A DNA stretch of 64,000 nucleotides from Typha latifolia (lineage: Eukaryota; Streptophyta; Magnoliopsida; Poales; Typhaceae), in the NCBI GenBank assembly GCA_019914945.1, contig CM034109.1:8982479-9046478 (forward strand), given 5' to 3'. The first letter of the stretch is position 1, and the number at the start of each line of letters is the position of its first letter. The notes under the pieces are model-generated. The model did not search any database, was not told the DNA's origin, and was given only the letters and a program-made list of their open reading frames with translations. A program made the position numbers and the translations under genes. Positions 1 through 12,297 of the stretch are shown piece after piece.

Positions 1-464
1 AACATCTTTTTAACTTCAAATGTGTGAAAAATGCACTGTCTCTACATTTGTCATTCCATCTCTTAGAAAGTAATGGAAGAGAAGATAGATTGGAACATGA
101 AACAGTTATAGAGATTTAAGGACTAAATTTAACTATGAAATTCAGAATGCAACAGTAGAGAGATCTGCGAAACTGGCAAGAAAGAACCAGCAAGCCTAGG
201 CTAAATACTTGTCTCTGTCATTCTTATCAAGTAATTTAAATAGACTTCAACAGATTTCGGAAACTTGATCCTTGGTGCAGATTTGATGATGTAGGAAGAT
301 GACTAAGAGCAGTTCATGTTTTATTATGAATTGCTAACTGGATCAGATATCAAGTTGACACTTAATAAGAATGCTTAGTTCACTAAATAGTGCAAATTAG
401 GCATGATAAGTCTTCTAGTAGAGCTCTTTAGAGGAATTTCTCAAGCATGTCTTTTAGTAGGAAC

Positions 465-671
465 CTGTATTGGTGTCCATCCACATGGGTCTGGATAAAG
501 TTCCGAGCCATTCCACCATTTGCCGACGAATCCTTGTATAACTGTGTACAGAGCTTCTTGCTCCGTCTTCTCCATTGGGGCTGGAATAGGATCTGATTGA
601 GACAAGCCACTGAAGAAGAACAAGAAGAGCTGAAGAATGAAAAGAGTTGCAGTTCTCGGAACACCTTCCAT
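465..671 (-). CDS. LRR protein, PII-2-like, first exon only (partial)
   Basis: The first coding exon of a gene that continues off the left edge. It encodes 69 residues: an N-terminal hydrophobic segment (about residues 7-22, rich in Leu and Phe) that looks like a signal peptide, then a region with TEQEALYTVI, GKWWNG and DPCGWTPIQ. This pattern (acidic start, then WNG, then DPCGW) is the cap before the leucine-rich repeats in plant proteins annotated as Piriformospora indica-insensitive protein 2-like, extracellular LRR proteins probably at the plasma membrane. The ATG at 671 is the first in-frame ATG; the codon two before it is TTG. The exon ends with CAG followed by a GT donor at 464-463 in phase 0. 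No repeat is visible because the LRR exon lies outside the window. Family assignment is by recognition of the cap motif; the role is inferred. Confidence 0.68.
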
Positions 672-1244
672 TAACAAGTTGGATTCAGAACTCCAAAGTA
701 TAGAAGTACAAGAGACGAAATTATGTGAGAAAAGAGAACCGGCAACTGATCAACAGTGACACCAATGCTAGAGAGGAGTGACTGGAAAGCTCGGAAGTGA
801 TTAAACAAGAAGATTTAAGGATTTGGCAGCTGACAGGAAGCACAGTTTCCAGTTTTCCATGTGATGATACTTCTAATATCCTCCATTAGGACTATGGGAA
901 GGACGCAAAACACTTCGGGAGAAAACTAGAAGTTCATGTACATGCACAGGAGGATAATTTTTGTATTCAAAAGAAGAAAAAAAAGGCAAAAGAGAGGAAC
1001 AGTGGATACAAGATCTTGCAAGATCTATGCAGCTTTCAGACCTCTAACTCTGTAAAGGAGAGACTTGCTGGAAATATAGTAAGTTCAAAAGAACAGAATC
1101 CAAGGGACAGTTTTGTTTTCACTTGTCTTTCAGCTACCAAAAGAGCAGTGAATTGATTGCAAAAGAGATGGGATAAGAAGAATGGTGGAGGAGAACTTTC
1201 CACTGCCTAATCCAAGAAAGGAGTTGAGGGGAGGAGACTCTCCA

Positions 1245-1252
1245 ATTTATAG
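1245..1252 (-). promoter_or_regulatory. TATA box of the LRR gene
   Basis: CTATAAAT on the minus strand, about 570 bp upstream of the LRR start codon. Initiation about 30 bp downstream (near 1215) would give a 5' leader of roughly 540 nt, which may itself contain an intron. It is the only clean TATA-like site found upstream of that gene. Assignment is inference. Confidence 0.4.
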
Positions 1253-1725
1253 GCCTGAAAAGCATTCAGAGGGGATTTGGATAATGCTAAGGTGGGCTAG
1301 AAGTAGAGAAGCCTACAGTATTTAAAAAAAGAAAGAAGCTATCTTAGCCTGGTACTCTGGATTGTTGGGTTTTGAGCTTTTTCTTATGAATCCATCATGC
1401 TGATGATGGTTAGAAATGAGCTGTGGAGGGAGCATGTGGGGGAAGGGAAGGTAGGTGGATTTAGCTAGTTTTTTTGTGCCTTGTTGGGGGACCATACTCA
1501 TGCATGTGAGTGCATGCAAATGTTGGCAGGAAAGGAATGTTAGCCTCTGATCATTTCCCTTTCCTGCATTGCCAGATCCAGTGAGATTGTAAATTCTTGT
1601 TTCTTTTCTGTTTGTGAACTTCTGGTAATTTGCAAAAGTAATTTGAGAATTCCAACAAAAGCAATACATGCCACCCTAATAGCGCATGCGAATAGAAGAT
1701 AGATTATAAGATGTACGGCCTACCA

Positions 1726-1830
1726 CACCCCACCAGAATAGATAGTAGAAAATAGGGAATAAAAATGGGCTAACGAGATTTGAATCTATAATCTCTATAT
1801 AATCAATTAGCCCCATATACATCGTGCCCT
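1726..1830. repeat. Degenerate dispersed-repeat fragment, copy 1
   Basis: Contains the phrase GAGATTTGAATCTATAATCT between a CACCCC-like segment and an AT-rich tail. A similarly ordered segment lies at about 48330-48460 (GTGTGGCTCCCGTACC, later AGAGATTTGAACCCAAAACC). The two are alike in order and in the GATTTGAA core but are too diverged for me to draw ends. Probably remnants of one transposon family; the class is unknown. Confidence 0.3.
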
Positions 1831-3867
1831 TTAATGAAGAAAAAAAAAAACTAGCTGAACTATATCTTGATAAACTAGTCTAGTGTCTTCAATGCAACTA
1901 TGCGAGATCTCTTGATAGCTTAACAGAAGCTTGACAAGTGTACATTAAGCTCTACGAAAACGAATTAAACTTTAGAATTGGGGGTTATAGGTTCATAATC
2001 CTTTGTCCTACACTGCAGACACTACATCTGGGCTGTAGTTTTCAGCTTCTCTTAGCTAAAGCTTTACTGAGAAGCAAGTTGGTGGGGGAAAAAAATGCAT
2101 GCATTCAAGTGTACTAGGCAGTTATCAAGAGGGGGGACCAAGCATATGGGAGGCCCTGTTTGTTTTAGGAGCTAGATCCGAATTCAAGAAGACATCAATC
2201 AACTCGCTGACATTAGAAGCTGTTAGGTTGCTTGCTTTTTAAGTTCTACTCCACACTTTGTCCTCTTGTCTCATGCACTTGATCACAGGCACATGCTAGC
2301 AATTGGATTATCTCGCAATGGGCACACCTAGGAGAGCTTTTGGATGTGAAAGAAGCCAAATCTGTCCAAATAATAAGGCCCATATGGGGGAGTTAGTTTT
2401 AATGGAAGTTAGTTTTATCCAGATTCATATTCTTTTCTATTAAATGTATGATTTACATTGTTGGTCGATTTGATTAGCTAACAATTTAAGCTTGGAGATC
2501 AATTAGTTATCTAACATGATATCAAAGCTCGATATTGTAGAAGTCTAGATCCTTGTGCAATTAACTTTCTCAGTGTACTTTTATTAAAGCCATTGCAAAA
2601 AGATATAATTAAGAGAGGTCAAATGGATAAGGGAATGGGATACACTTTCTATTCTCTATAAAATGGTTATTTTTATAGATCATAATTGTGAAACACATGC
2701 TTGTTTAAATGAAGAACACCTACTACAACCCTCTCACCATCAAGAATCATCAAATGACCACGGTGGTCCAACAAAGTTAAAAAGAAAAGAAAAGAAGAAA
2801 CCTTCTATTATTGAAGGAATTCGTGCAATCAGGTCTGCTGGCAATCTGCTGGCTTTATGTTCATTGGCATCTTGTGCATGAGTGCTGGAATTCTACTAGA
2901 AGTCAACTATAAAAGTTACCAGGAAAAAAGGAGAAACCATGTAAGGATTTAAAGCTTCGTATTACGACCTCTGCTTTTTGAGTAGCCTGTGCATGCAATA
3001 GAGACCTCCTATTCCTGCATCATTAAAGCTCCATCATTCTTTTACAGTCTCTAAACTGGATCTGAAACTTAGGGGAGATAGAAGTTTATATGTAACACTT
3101 GGTAGTCTAGTAAGAAGAGTAGATGGGTGGCCATCATTATAATTCATTGATGGAGTTCTACTGGACAGAATTTAATATGTTACGGATTCAATTCTCGTTG
3201 GGATTAATATTGAGTAAATTTTTCAAGTGTTGTATGTTCATGATTTAATAGTATATGGCTAATCCTCCTTAGATATAAAGGCACTTAGGCCCCACTAAGC
3301 TTTTAGCTACCTAGTCTAAGCTTCAAGCCATATGCGACGCTAAACAATTGCTCGGAATCAAATGTCACTAAGACCTGCTCTAAACCGTTGCGCTGTCGAG
3401 TTGCTTCTCCAAACTAACTGCACTGCTAAGCCATCAACCGAATCAAGCCAAGTCACTAAACCACCAAACAATTTCTCCACAATATTATTTGGGGTTGGAG
3501 CCAAACATGACCTCCTTAGTTGGTTTCTCTCTCCTCTATTTAATAGCTACAAAGTGGAGTTTAATAAAATGATTTTCTATTTAAAAAAAAAAGTAGGTTA
3601 AAATAAAAAAGTAAACCTGCTTTTGATGGATAAAGAAGTTATTTTTAAATTTATTTATTATAACTAAATATAAAAAATATATAAGTTTAAAAGTGATTAT
3701 TTTGTTACCTCAGTTTTTAACAATCAACTACTTGGATAGAGTAGTCTCTTAGTCTCTTATTTCACTTTGTAATATAGATACGAGGCCAGGCCATAGATGT
3801 TCACTGTGGTCTAAACTTTAGCCCATCGGCCCGATCCCGGAAATACTTCTTAATTCTTGCCATTTAA

Positions 3868-4070
3868 TTTGTTTAACACCCTACTTTTATTATTTTCATT
3901 CTACTTGACACCCTGTGTTTTCACTATTTTTAATTCGGTCCTTTCCTTTTACATTAAATCATATAAAACAGTCGAACACCCGAGAAATATAGGAGCGAAT
4001 TAAAAATATTAAAAGACAGGTTTTAAAATATAATAAACACATAATGCAGGGTTCGAAATGAAAGAAATCC
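3868..4070. mobile_element. Fold-back (MITE-like) element
   Basis: Two arms are imperfect reverse complements. The left arm contains CCTGTGTTTTCACTATTTTT then AATTCGGTCC (about 3912-3941). The right arm, read on the minus strand, contains CCTGTCTTTTAATATTTTT then AATTCGCTCC (about 3992-4020). The similarity continues outward to CACCCT on the left and ACCCTG on the right. There is no coding capacity. The outer ends and any target-site duplication are not clear to me. Confidence 0.42.
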
Positions 4071-4482
4071 TACGCCACGTCTGATTTACTAATAACAGGA
4101 CTTTAGTTTTGGTTCATATTTACTAATATAATTATAAAGTGGAATCTTTTTGCAAATCATTCCTCGGCCTCGTTTACTTAATGGTGAACCAATGGAAAAT
4201 ACCCACGTAGCCAAGCGCGATAGGAGAACCACGCCGCTGCGAGTTACCAGACGCGGCCCTTCAAGAAGAAAAGAACCTAAAAAAAAGCCCACGAAAAGCC
4301 CAACTTAGAGAAAAAAGAGCTCTCAAGCAACTCCAGTGGCGTTTTCGCGGCGGACCCTAGAATTCTCCTAGCGGAGCAAGAAGTTCCCTCTCCATTCTCT
4401 TCCAATATCGACTTGGAATTTTTACATACTCTCGAGTCTCGACCGATCCATTGAGAACAACTCCCCCACTTCGATCAAAACA

Positions 4483-7400
4483 ATGGCGGGGGAACCGGAG
4501 AGGCGACTCCAAAAGGTCATGGACAAGCTCTACCACTTCCCGAAGCCGAAGCCGAAGCCTTCCACTTCCAGGTACGCTTCTTGGTTCTTTATCGGTTATA
4601 TTCAGTGGAAAGATATGAGCTGAGTCGATTGCGGTTCTGATGCTTATGGTGGAGATTAGCCCGGTGGAAAGAGAGAAGGGGAAGGAACTGAGTCTTCGAT
4701 TCGGGGTTGAGAGGGGTTCGAGAGTTCCGTCCGTGGCGTCCATTGGAATGCTCGGTCCGGCGCCGAGATGCCGGCCGTGGGATCGCGGGGATCTCATGAG
4801 GAGATTGGCGACATTCAAGGCCATGACCTGGTTTGCTAAACCCAAGGTTAGGACTTTCTTTTTCATTTCTTTTTTGAGAGTGGGAGCTGTAAAAATTTGT
4901 CTTTTTGACAGTAAAATGAGTTCTTTCTTCTGATCTTTTCTTTTTCTTCTGTCTGAGATGTTAGTATGCTTCATTGTTTGCGAACTGGGCTGAAGTCTCT
5001 CTGTATTGGGCGATGAAATATGATGAGAAACTTTCTCAGAAAATATTATCCCGTTATTGTTTTATAGGATTTTATAGGAGTTGGTACAAAATAAAAGTAG
5101 AAGTTCTCCATATGCGATATTTAGTTGATCGTGGGACAACAATCATTTCGTATGAAATGAGTAGCCCGCCCTATCTGTTGATATGTTGCGATACAGACCT
5201 TGATGCCTATAGAATTTCCTTCCTTAGATTCATCTTTTCTTCCATTTCCCTCCTTACGCCAGATGCCTATAGAATTATTTAGAGAAGAGAAATTTGTTTA
5301 TTGAAGGTTAGCAAGAAAAAAGCCTGCGCTTTGAGCTTGTGACTTGTGAGATTGTCATTGTTATAATTGATGCTTGAGTTGCAGTGCCTGTTATTACCAT
5401 GTTCTTCTGATCTTTTATATGTGGTTTTATTAATTGCTCAATTTTGTGTTATTATGATTCTTTTTAGTGGTTGATCAAATTGTTACGCAGGTCATCAATC
5501 CAGTGAACTGTGCAAGAAGAGGTTGGATAAATGTAGAGGTGGATGTCATAGTTTGTGAGGCATGTGGGGCACGACTCTTGTTCTCTACTCCCTCTTCCTG
5601 GCCGCTGCAACAAGGTGTGTTCTAGGTTTTTCTTTAAGCTTTAATTCTAGTTTTGTTGCATATCGAACAAAATGTCATGTTCTGTAGTCAAATTCTCAAT
5701 GGTGAGATCCATTTGGACGTGCTAAACATGATAACTTTTCAGAGGATTGGCAATTCTTTCCCAGTTTACTAACTAGGCAGCACTATGTGGTTCACTTAAT
5801 AGGTAGGATCTATATTGCTATTAGTTATCAATTATATAATTGGCATATTCAACATCTAATTTCAACAATTTAGATATCAACACTATCTTCAATTAATCAT
5901 TATCAAATATCAACATTAGTTTCATTGGTAAGCTTGCCGGTTTGAACATTTTGAGTCAATGTTCTTGATATTTCGTATGGTTATAGTTCTGGCTTTAGAC
6001 AATTCATATTCTTCTTTTCTTCTTGTTATTCTTAAGTTGAAACCATGTTAAATGCAGTTGAAAAAGCTGCTTCTGTATTCAGCATAAAGCTTGATACTGG
6101 GCATAAATTGTTGTGTCCTTGGATTGATAATATATGTGAAGAAGCCCAAGCTCTATTTCCGCCAACACCTCCTCCAGCTTTGGTTGAGAGCTATAGTGAA
6201 CTCTCGTCTTCACTCCTACGGCTCATGGCCCTTCCTATGATTTCATCATCAACTATTGAATACATGAAGAAGAGGAGTTCACAACTAGAAGAGTTCTTGA
6301 ATAAGCCTTCTCACCTGTCAATTGTTCTAAAAAGTGGAATCAAGCTTACATCGGGTCTCAAAAACAAAGATCTAGATGATGTCCTCGAAGATGCTTCTGC
6401 TAATCTGTACTATCAGGTTTGGCCTTATGATCTTAGAGAGATGCTGCTTGATACTGTGGCATGTTTACTTTTTTTCATCAAGGATCAGTCATATTGTTAA
6501 TATAGTTAATATCACATTGCAAAACTTTTGCTTATGCTGTTCTCAAATGTCCATCCATAGTCTACAGCTTGTTATTCTGTGAGCAACTGTATAGCCAGTA
6601 ATAGCATTCTTTAGAAAAGAACAAACTCTAGAAGTTTTCAGTGGCTAGATAAATACTATAATTCTCAAGAATAATAGCTCCGGCTTACGGAAGTGGAAAA
6701 TGGACTTCTTCTTGTAGCATTATACTAAGTTATTTATCATATTGTGGGGCATTCTTCAGATCATAGTGAATAGTAGAGTAACCAATACTCCAATAGTTGT
6801 CTCTTCAGATTTTTCATCCCATACTTGAATGGCCGTTCTGCCTTCTGTCAATCATTAGCAACGAGATGAAAACAATTTATGCTTCGCTATCTTGCAGTGT
6901 TTCCATCTCGTTGTTGCTGAGTGCATATAGAAATCTCTTCTTAAGCATTACCTTTTTATTTTTTCTTATAGTTTCTCGAATATGGCAGCCAAGTGGGTCA
7001 GCTGACTTTATCTTTGATTTTTTTTTTTCCTTTCATGTTGCTGAATGTAATGTATATAATTCTACTCTACTATTGAGTGCTATCATTTATTCTTCTTGCC
7101 TTACAAACAAAGTTTCTATGGTTAAGCAAGAATTAGCATATAACTTGCAGGCACTGAAAGTTATAAGTTTATGTGGATGGGAACCTCGTGTGCTTCCCTA
7201 TGCTGTTGATTGTGCAATCAAGGGCGATCAGTCTACAAGAGCTATCTTTACATCTGAATCATCAGAGCAAATATTTCAACAACAGAAAAATGCCATCACT
7301 ATTTACTCACCAAATGGACAGGATGAAGTTGAGGGGGTAGAGTGTGCAAGTACTACTCATGGTGATTACCAATGCGATCCTGCATCTGTTGTCTTAGAGT

Positions 7401-9582
7401 GCAGGTTTTGTGGAGCCTGTGTGGCACTATGGGCTTTCACGATGATTGAACGACCTTTGCAGCTTTTCAATTTTACTGCAGATTCTAGCAATCAAGATGA
7501 GATGGCAGCAGGTAGTTTAGGCCGAGTTAGTGAAGTAGAAGCTCCAAGAATGGGTACTTTGGGCTTAAATTTGACCATTGCAGGTGGCCCTCCACCAACT
7601 AAACAAAATTTTCGACCAAGAGTTTCTTTTCCTGTTGTTAGCCGGCATTTAAGAGCTGAATTGAGCTCTGGCAGGAAGTGTTTATCTCTTGAAAGCAGAA
7701 ATCCAGCGAGTACCCATTATCTGCCACAGAATAATGATCCCTTGGATCACCAAAAGGATATTTATGGAAGTCCTGTTATTTCAGAAGGTGCAGGATCATT
7801 GAACCGCAAAAGAAGCAGAGATGAGTTCTGCAACTCTGAAAACAGTAATGTTGATGCAGCAACCGGTTCTACCGTGGAGTTACATGGCAGCAGCACTAGT
7901 AGTCCTTATGGTGATAGATCCGCAGTAGAAACGAACCATGATGAGCAGGTAAATTTTGAAAGACCAACAAATGGCGTGCAAATTCTACCAGAAAGTCTTC
8001 CTATTAGTGATGCCACTCGTAAGGGGTCTGATAAGGAAGAAGCTTCCAAGCAAGAAAGAGGTATTGAAGAAGGTACTGTTGAAATGAACAAAATTGACAG
8101 AAGCATAAGTGCAACTTCAGTAGCTAGTTCAACTGATAAAAATACTGGATCCAATCTGTATATTCCAAACTCTGCAGATGCAACAGTAAATGATCAAAAG
8201 GCCAATGGGTTCAAGGAGAAATTAGCATCATCTTTTAATAAAGAATCAGATGCAAATACAAAATCAGGTAAAGATTTAATTGTTTCATACTTTCATATAT
8301 ACAAATTTGTTACTTATTCTTATTGTAAGCTTCTGATTAAGACAATCATGAATTTTTCATTAACTAGAGGCTTATAAGTTCCACAGAAATCAAAAGTTAA
8401 CTCCTCCAAAAGCTATTATTAAATCCGAAAGAAATTAATCCAGGTGTTCACCATTGCCTGTAGTATTAAGGTGCTCAATAATGAGCCAAAGCTACTCCTT
8501 GTCCATCTAACTTTTTTGGTCCTTTTCTGTTTGAGGCATTTCCACAACTGGGTTACATTTCTCTTATTATGCTCTCCCTGATGATTGAGGCAGACACTTC
8601 CATAGGCCTTGAGAGCATTTACTGAATTATGTTTAGGAGTATAATATGATGCCTTAGTGGGTTTTTACATGGCAGCACTATAGTTGCAGATGCATGGATT
8701 TGAGGTCCAGAGGGATGACAAAAGATAGCACAGCATCACATTTTTGTAGAATTCCATAATTGGAACTATTACCATATAAATGATTTCTTGAATCATTCAC
8801 GATTATCTGAGGTGCTTTCTAAACTGTCGAAAACTCACTGTAATTGTTGTTTCTTCTTCTAAAATCATCCTTTAAAAAGATTTTGTAGCAACAAATGAGC
8901 CCTGCATTCTGATAGTAGCTCTAACCTCTAAAAGTTCCATTGAGGTTTTGCCAAGCCAGTTTCTTTCCTGGCTTGTTTGGCCACATCCAAGTCCAGTAAT
9001 AAATTGTTGGACTTTGCAGATCTCTTGAAAGCCCTTCTGTTCGAACATTGCATGCTGTTTGCATCCCTTAGTGGCAGTTATGAAAGAAGAAAAAATTTGT
9101 CATTGTGTTGTGGCCTTTTTTCCTCTTTCTTCATCCTGACGCTTTATTAAGTAGTGAAAAGAAAATATACTCTTGAGCCTTCTATAGTGATTTCTAAATC
9201 TTAAATAAAGAAATTTCTTGTTCTGCCTTTCCTGTTCAGGAAAATCAATGTTGTATGAGAAAATGAACGAGTTTGATCCAATCAAGCAGCACAGGACATT
9301 TTGCCCCTGGATTGCTCCTGATAGTGAGACGTTGCCTGGATGGAAGCTGACACTTTCAGCATTGGTCTCCCATGAGAAAACATCTACTAGTAACTCGCAA
9401 GAGGACATCCAAACAAGCTTTCTTGATGAGGTAATGTTGATTCTTGCTTAATCTCCTCTTTCTGTCCTACTTTGAAACCTGAGAGAGGCGCTCTTATTGT
9501 CTTACAGGTAGATGATCCCATTTCTTCTATCCGAGAGCTTTTCAGGTCCCCACCTTCAAAAAGATTGAGGAGTACTCATTGA
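4483..9582 (+). CDS. C3HC zinc-finger protein, NIPA/MEM1-like
   Basis: Seven coding exons: 4483-4571, 4660-4846, 5491-5614, 6058-6416, 7151-8267, 9240-9430, 9508-9582, giving 713 residues. The protein matches the plant homologues of human NIPA (ZC3HC1), nuclear C3HC/Rsm1-type proteins; the closest Arabidopsis type is MEM1, linked to DNA demethylation, rather than the larger ILP1. The first C3HC module has C114, C117, H149 and C153 (VCEAC ... GHKLLCPW). A second copy is split, with C337 and C340 (ECRFCGAC) and H643, C647 (HRTFCPW), separated by about 300 low-complexity, Ser/Asn/Asp-rich residues that include a basic NRKRSRDE stretch. The N-terminus (LMRRLATFKAMTWFAKP) is the usual family lead-in, and the C-terminus carries a basic SKRLR patch. 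All donors are GT and all acceptors AG. Exon 5 is the large central exon; an open frame extending to its left lies in the intron and is not coding. Confidence 0.88.
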
Positions 9583-11963
9583 TCCAATAGGTCAATCAAA
9601 TTTGATCAGTACGAAGGTTCAAGCCCATCGCATGAGCATAAGCTGTAAAATTCAATCTACTTAGCATGAGTGCAAACGATAGCATGCTATGATCAGAAAT
9701 CAAACACTTCTGCAGCAAATTTAGCATGCCCATGTCAGTTTCCTTTTGCTCGTTTCAGACACGAAAGGTCTCTCTGGATTCGTTTACAACTATTTGAAGT
9801 TTCTGGAGGGAGCTTGACAGAGCAAAACACTTTTTGACGGCATAGATGATCTTTGTATGAGATATCAAGTTACTCAAGTAGAACAAGAAAACCTTTATTG
9901 TGAATATTGTTTGAAAACAAGCTATTACTTTATCAATCTATGGTCGAGACAACAGTTTCTCATCATCAAGTCATATGGTTCAAGCCTCTTCCACTGTGGA
10001 ATTCTTAACTGCAGGTCAATTGAGGAGGTTGCAGAAATTGCCCTCATTGTTTTCATGCTATTTTCTTTCACGCATATTGAACTAACAGAAAGCAAATGCT
10101 TGATTGTTCAAGCCATGTCTAGCTGTATGTAAGTGGTAACCATACTCCCCTGTCATATTTTACAAGTTGACTCTCTGCTCCATTGTCTTAGCAACTCATT
10201 GAGGTATATGAACAAACTTCTGTTTCTGTGCTCTTTAGCTCATATCCCAATCTCAGCACAGGATCAGACAAGGTATTAGGTAAGTAACCACTCTCTTGGC
10301 CAAATGCTTCTAAGTCTAGAATCTGAAGTAAACTGACTGGGCACCCAACTCGTTTTAGTTGGTCGAAGGCTCTAAATATGTGCACTTGGGCCATACTCAT
10401 AGTCCTTGTGACATGTTCTAAGATCGTGATAGGCTAGCTACCCTTTGGAGTTTGTATTCTAGTGGTGTGTCTCATTGAAGAAATGAATTCCACAATGAGC
10501 TCTTATTAAATGTCACTCGAGTCGTGATCATATAAATCGGGCTACAGATTGAGTCTACTTTTCGAAAATGGGACCCACAAAAGAAGTAGGCGAGCCTCAA
10601 AATTAATTGTGGGGACACGTGCATGGTAGTTTGGCCAGTAATAAATAGCTATAAGATATAAATAAAAGCTTTGCTTCTATATTTTTTATATCTATATATC
10701 TATCTTTCTAATGGTTCGATATACTTAATAGCAACACTCAAAATTTAAGTACTATAGTCAGTTCAACAGATAATTATTTGTTTTTTAATTTTAATTTTAA
10801 AATTAGTATTTCTTTTTTTGCATGTATATCCTTCTAAATATATTTTATTTACATGAATACCCTTCTAATATTTATATTTGTTGCATAATATATATGTATC
10901 TGTTCTAAGTAGAAGCTCCAAAAATTATTTATTTATGAATATATTTTTTTCAATTTTATATTTATATGTTCACGTTATATTTTGAGAATTATATCATCTT
11001 AGTAGTTTATCAGACAAAAGATATATTTATTAAAATAAGAGTATTTATGACTTTTTATAGTTACTTGATGAAAGTTTAACTAAATTATATGTTGTGAATT
11101 ATTTTTTAAATTACTTACATGTATCTCCATTATTTTAAAATTTGATAAGAATCAAATTTAAATTGAACCCCATCTCCTAGATATATATAAAAAAAGTAAA
11201 TTTAAATTGAACTTTATCTCCTATAAAATAAATATTTTAAATAAACTCTATCTCCGGGTATTAAGTGATATCTACTATTATTAAGGCATAATTATATCTA
11301 AAAGAAATAAAAGAACATGTCACCTGAGAGTTAGACACAATAAACTTTTTGAAGGATTAGTATACTCCTTTTCACATAATATGAAGTTAGAATTGATACC
11401 CGATAAAAGAGGCACCGGGTAAAAAAATTGACTATTATATGAAGAGAATATTAAGTTAGATTGTGATTCCAAATTTTAAAAGAGTGCTGAAATATTTATC
11501 TAAAAATAAACATAATTATTTTTTAAATATGATTTTATTTATTAATTTCTAAAAAACTGACTATTATATGTCACATATGATTTTATTTATATTTATTTTA
11601 TTAATATTTAATTCTGATAAATTTCTCTAGTTTATCCACGTAATATTCTCTTTTTATTTTTTTGACGTGATTCTCAATTCTCAAATAAAGTTCTCATGAG
11701 ATCAGTGTGTGTCCAAAGTTAACTCGTTTTGGGAGCAATTTGGTATTATAATAGAAAAAAAAACTAAAGAAGGCTAAATCGTGTAAATAACTCCAAGTCT
11801 AGCGGCAAGTCTTTAGCTCCTAGTAACAAACCAGCACTACCGTACTCGTCTAAAAAAGGCTAAACGTCCTCGTATACGATAGCATCTAATCTCATAAGTT
11901 CTATATGAAACGAGCGACTAGGATTTCCTCGGATCCTAAACGGACGGCAGACGAAGGATACCC
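9583..11963. other. Intergenic, with an AT-rich block
   Basis: About 2.4 kb between the C3HC gene and the SWEET promoter. The first 200-300 bp are probably the 3' UTR. From about 10620 to 11700 the DNA is extremely AT-rich, with internal near-repeats, and no frame looks coding. This is probably decayed transposon or matrix-type DNA. The short open frames in this stretch have no recognisable similarity. Confidence 0.5.
11153..11256. repeat. Degenerate short tandem repeat, about three copies
   Basis: The phrase AAATTTAAATTGAACCCCAT (then CTCCT) at about 11154-11178 recurs at about 11198-11222 with CTTTATCTCCT, and again weakened at about 11229-11256 (AAATAAACTCTATCTCC). Spacing is irregular (about 44 and 32 bp), so this is an eroded tandem repeat rather than a clean satellite. 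Confidence 0.4.
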
Positions 11964-11970
11964 TATATAA
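11964..11970 (+). promoter_or_regulatory. Candidate TATA box of the SWEET gene
   Basis: TATATAA within CCCTATATAAAATT, about 330 bp upstream of the SWEET start codon. Use of this site would give a leader of about 300 nt. It is the best TATA match between the AT-rich block and the gene. Confidence 0.4.
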
Positions 11971-12297
11971 AATTTATGCGCTACGTTCGCACGAAACCTT
12001 CGTCCATGTCCTTCTGGCTGACATAGTGTCATGCATGCAGCAAGGCGAAACCAGAGGGAGAAGGACGCGGCGAGAGAGATCCACTCATATTCGGATAAAC
12101 ACGACTTTCTCTATCGCATTACCGGAAAGAATAACTCTAATTTAGCGGAACTTATCCGTTGCTACTTATTCGCCACATGTCAACCTCTATATTCCAAGTT
12201 TTGAATGCTATCCGAAATTGTTCACTTCGCTCCTCACTCCATAATCGCTCTTTTATTTCTCAGATCCATTTCTTCCTTCTTCTAGGGTTCGCTCATA

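Larger units (their letters stand above)
1260..4482. other. Intergenic region, no confident gene
   Basis: About 3.2 kb between the LRR promoter and the C3HC gene. It holds short AT-rich stretches, a degenerate dispersed-repeat segment (about 1726-1830), a small exon-like stretch at 2833-2940 that I could not identify, and a fold-back element near 3868-4070. No other open frame here resembles a known protein. The last 150 bp before 4483 are the likely leader of the C3HC gene. Confidence 0.5.

Noticed and set aside
1322..1669. 115-residue minus-strand frame upstream of the LRR gene
   Set aside because: No family similarity, and it lies upstream of the probable TATA box; looks like chance.
1765..1795. 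B-box-like GATTTGAATC phrase suggesting a tRNA
   Set aside because: No acceptor stem, anticodon arm or A box could be placed around it; better explained as a repeat remnant.
6797..7150. Open frame continuous with the large C3HC exon to its left
   Set aside because: It lies inside the intron; the acceptor at 7149-7150 joins in phase to exon 4 and the upstream residues have no similarity to the family.
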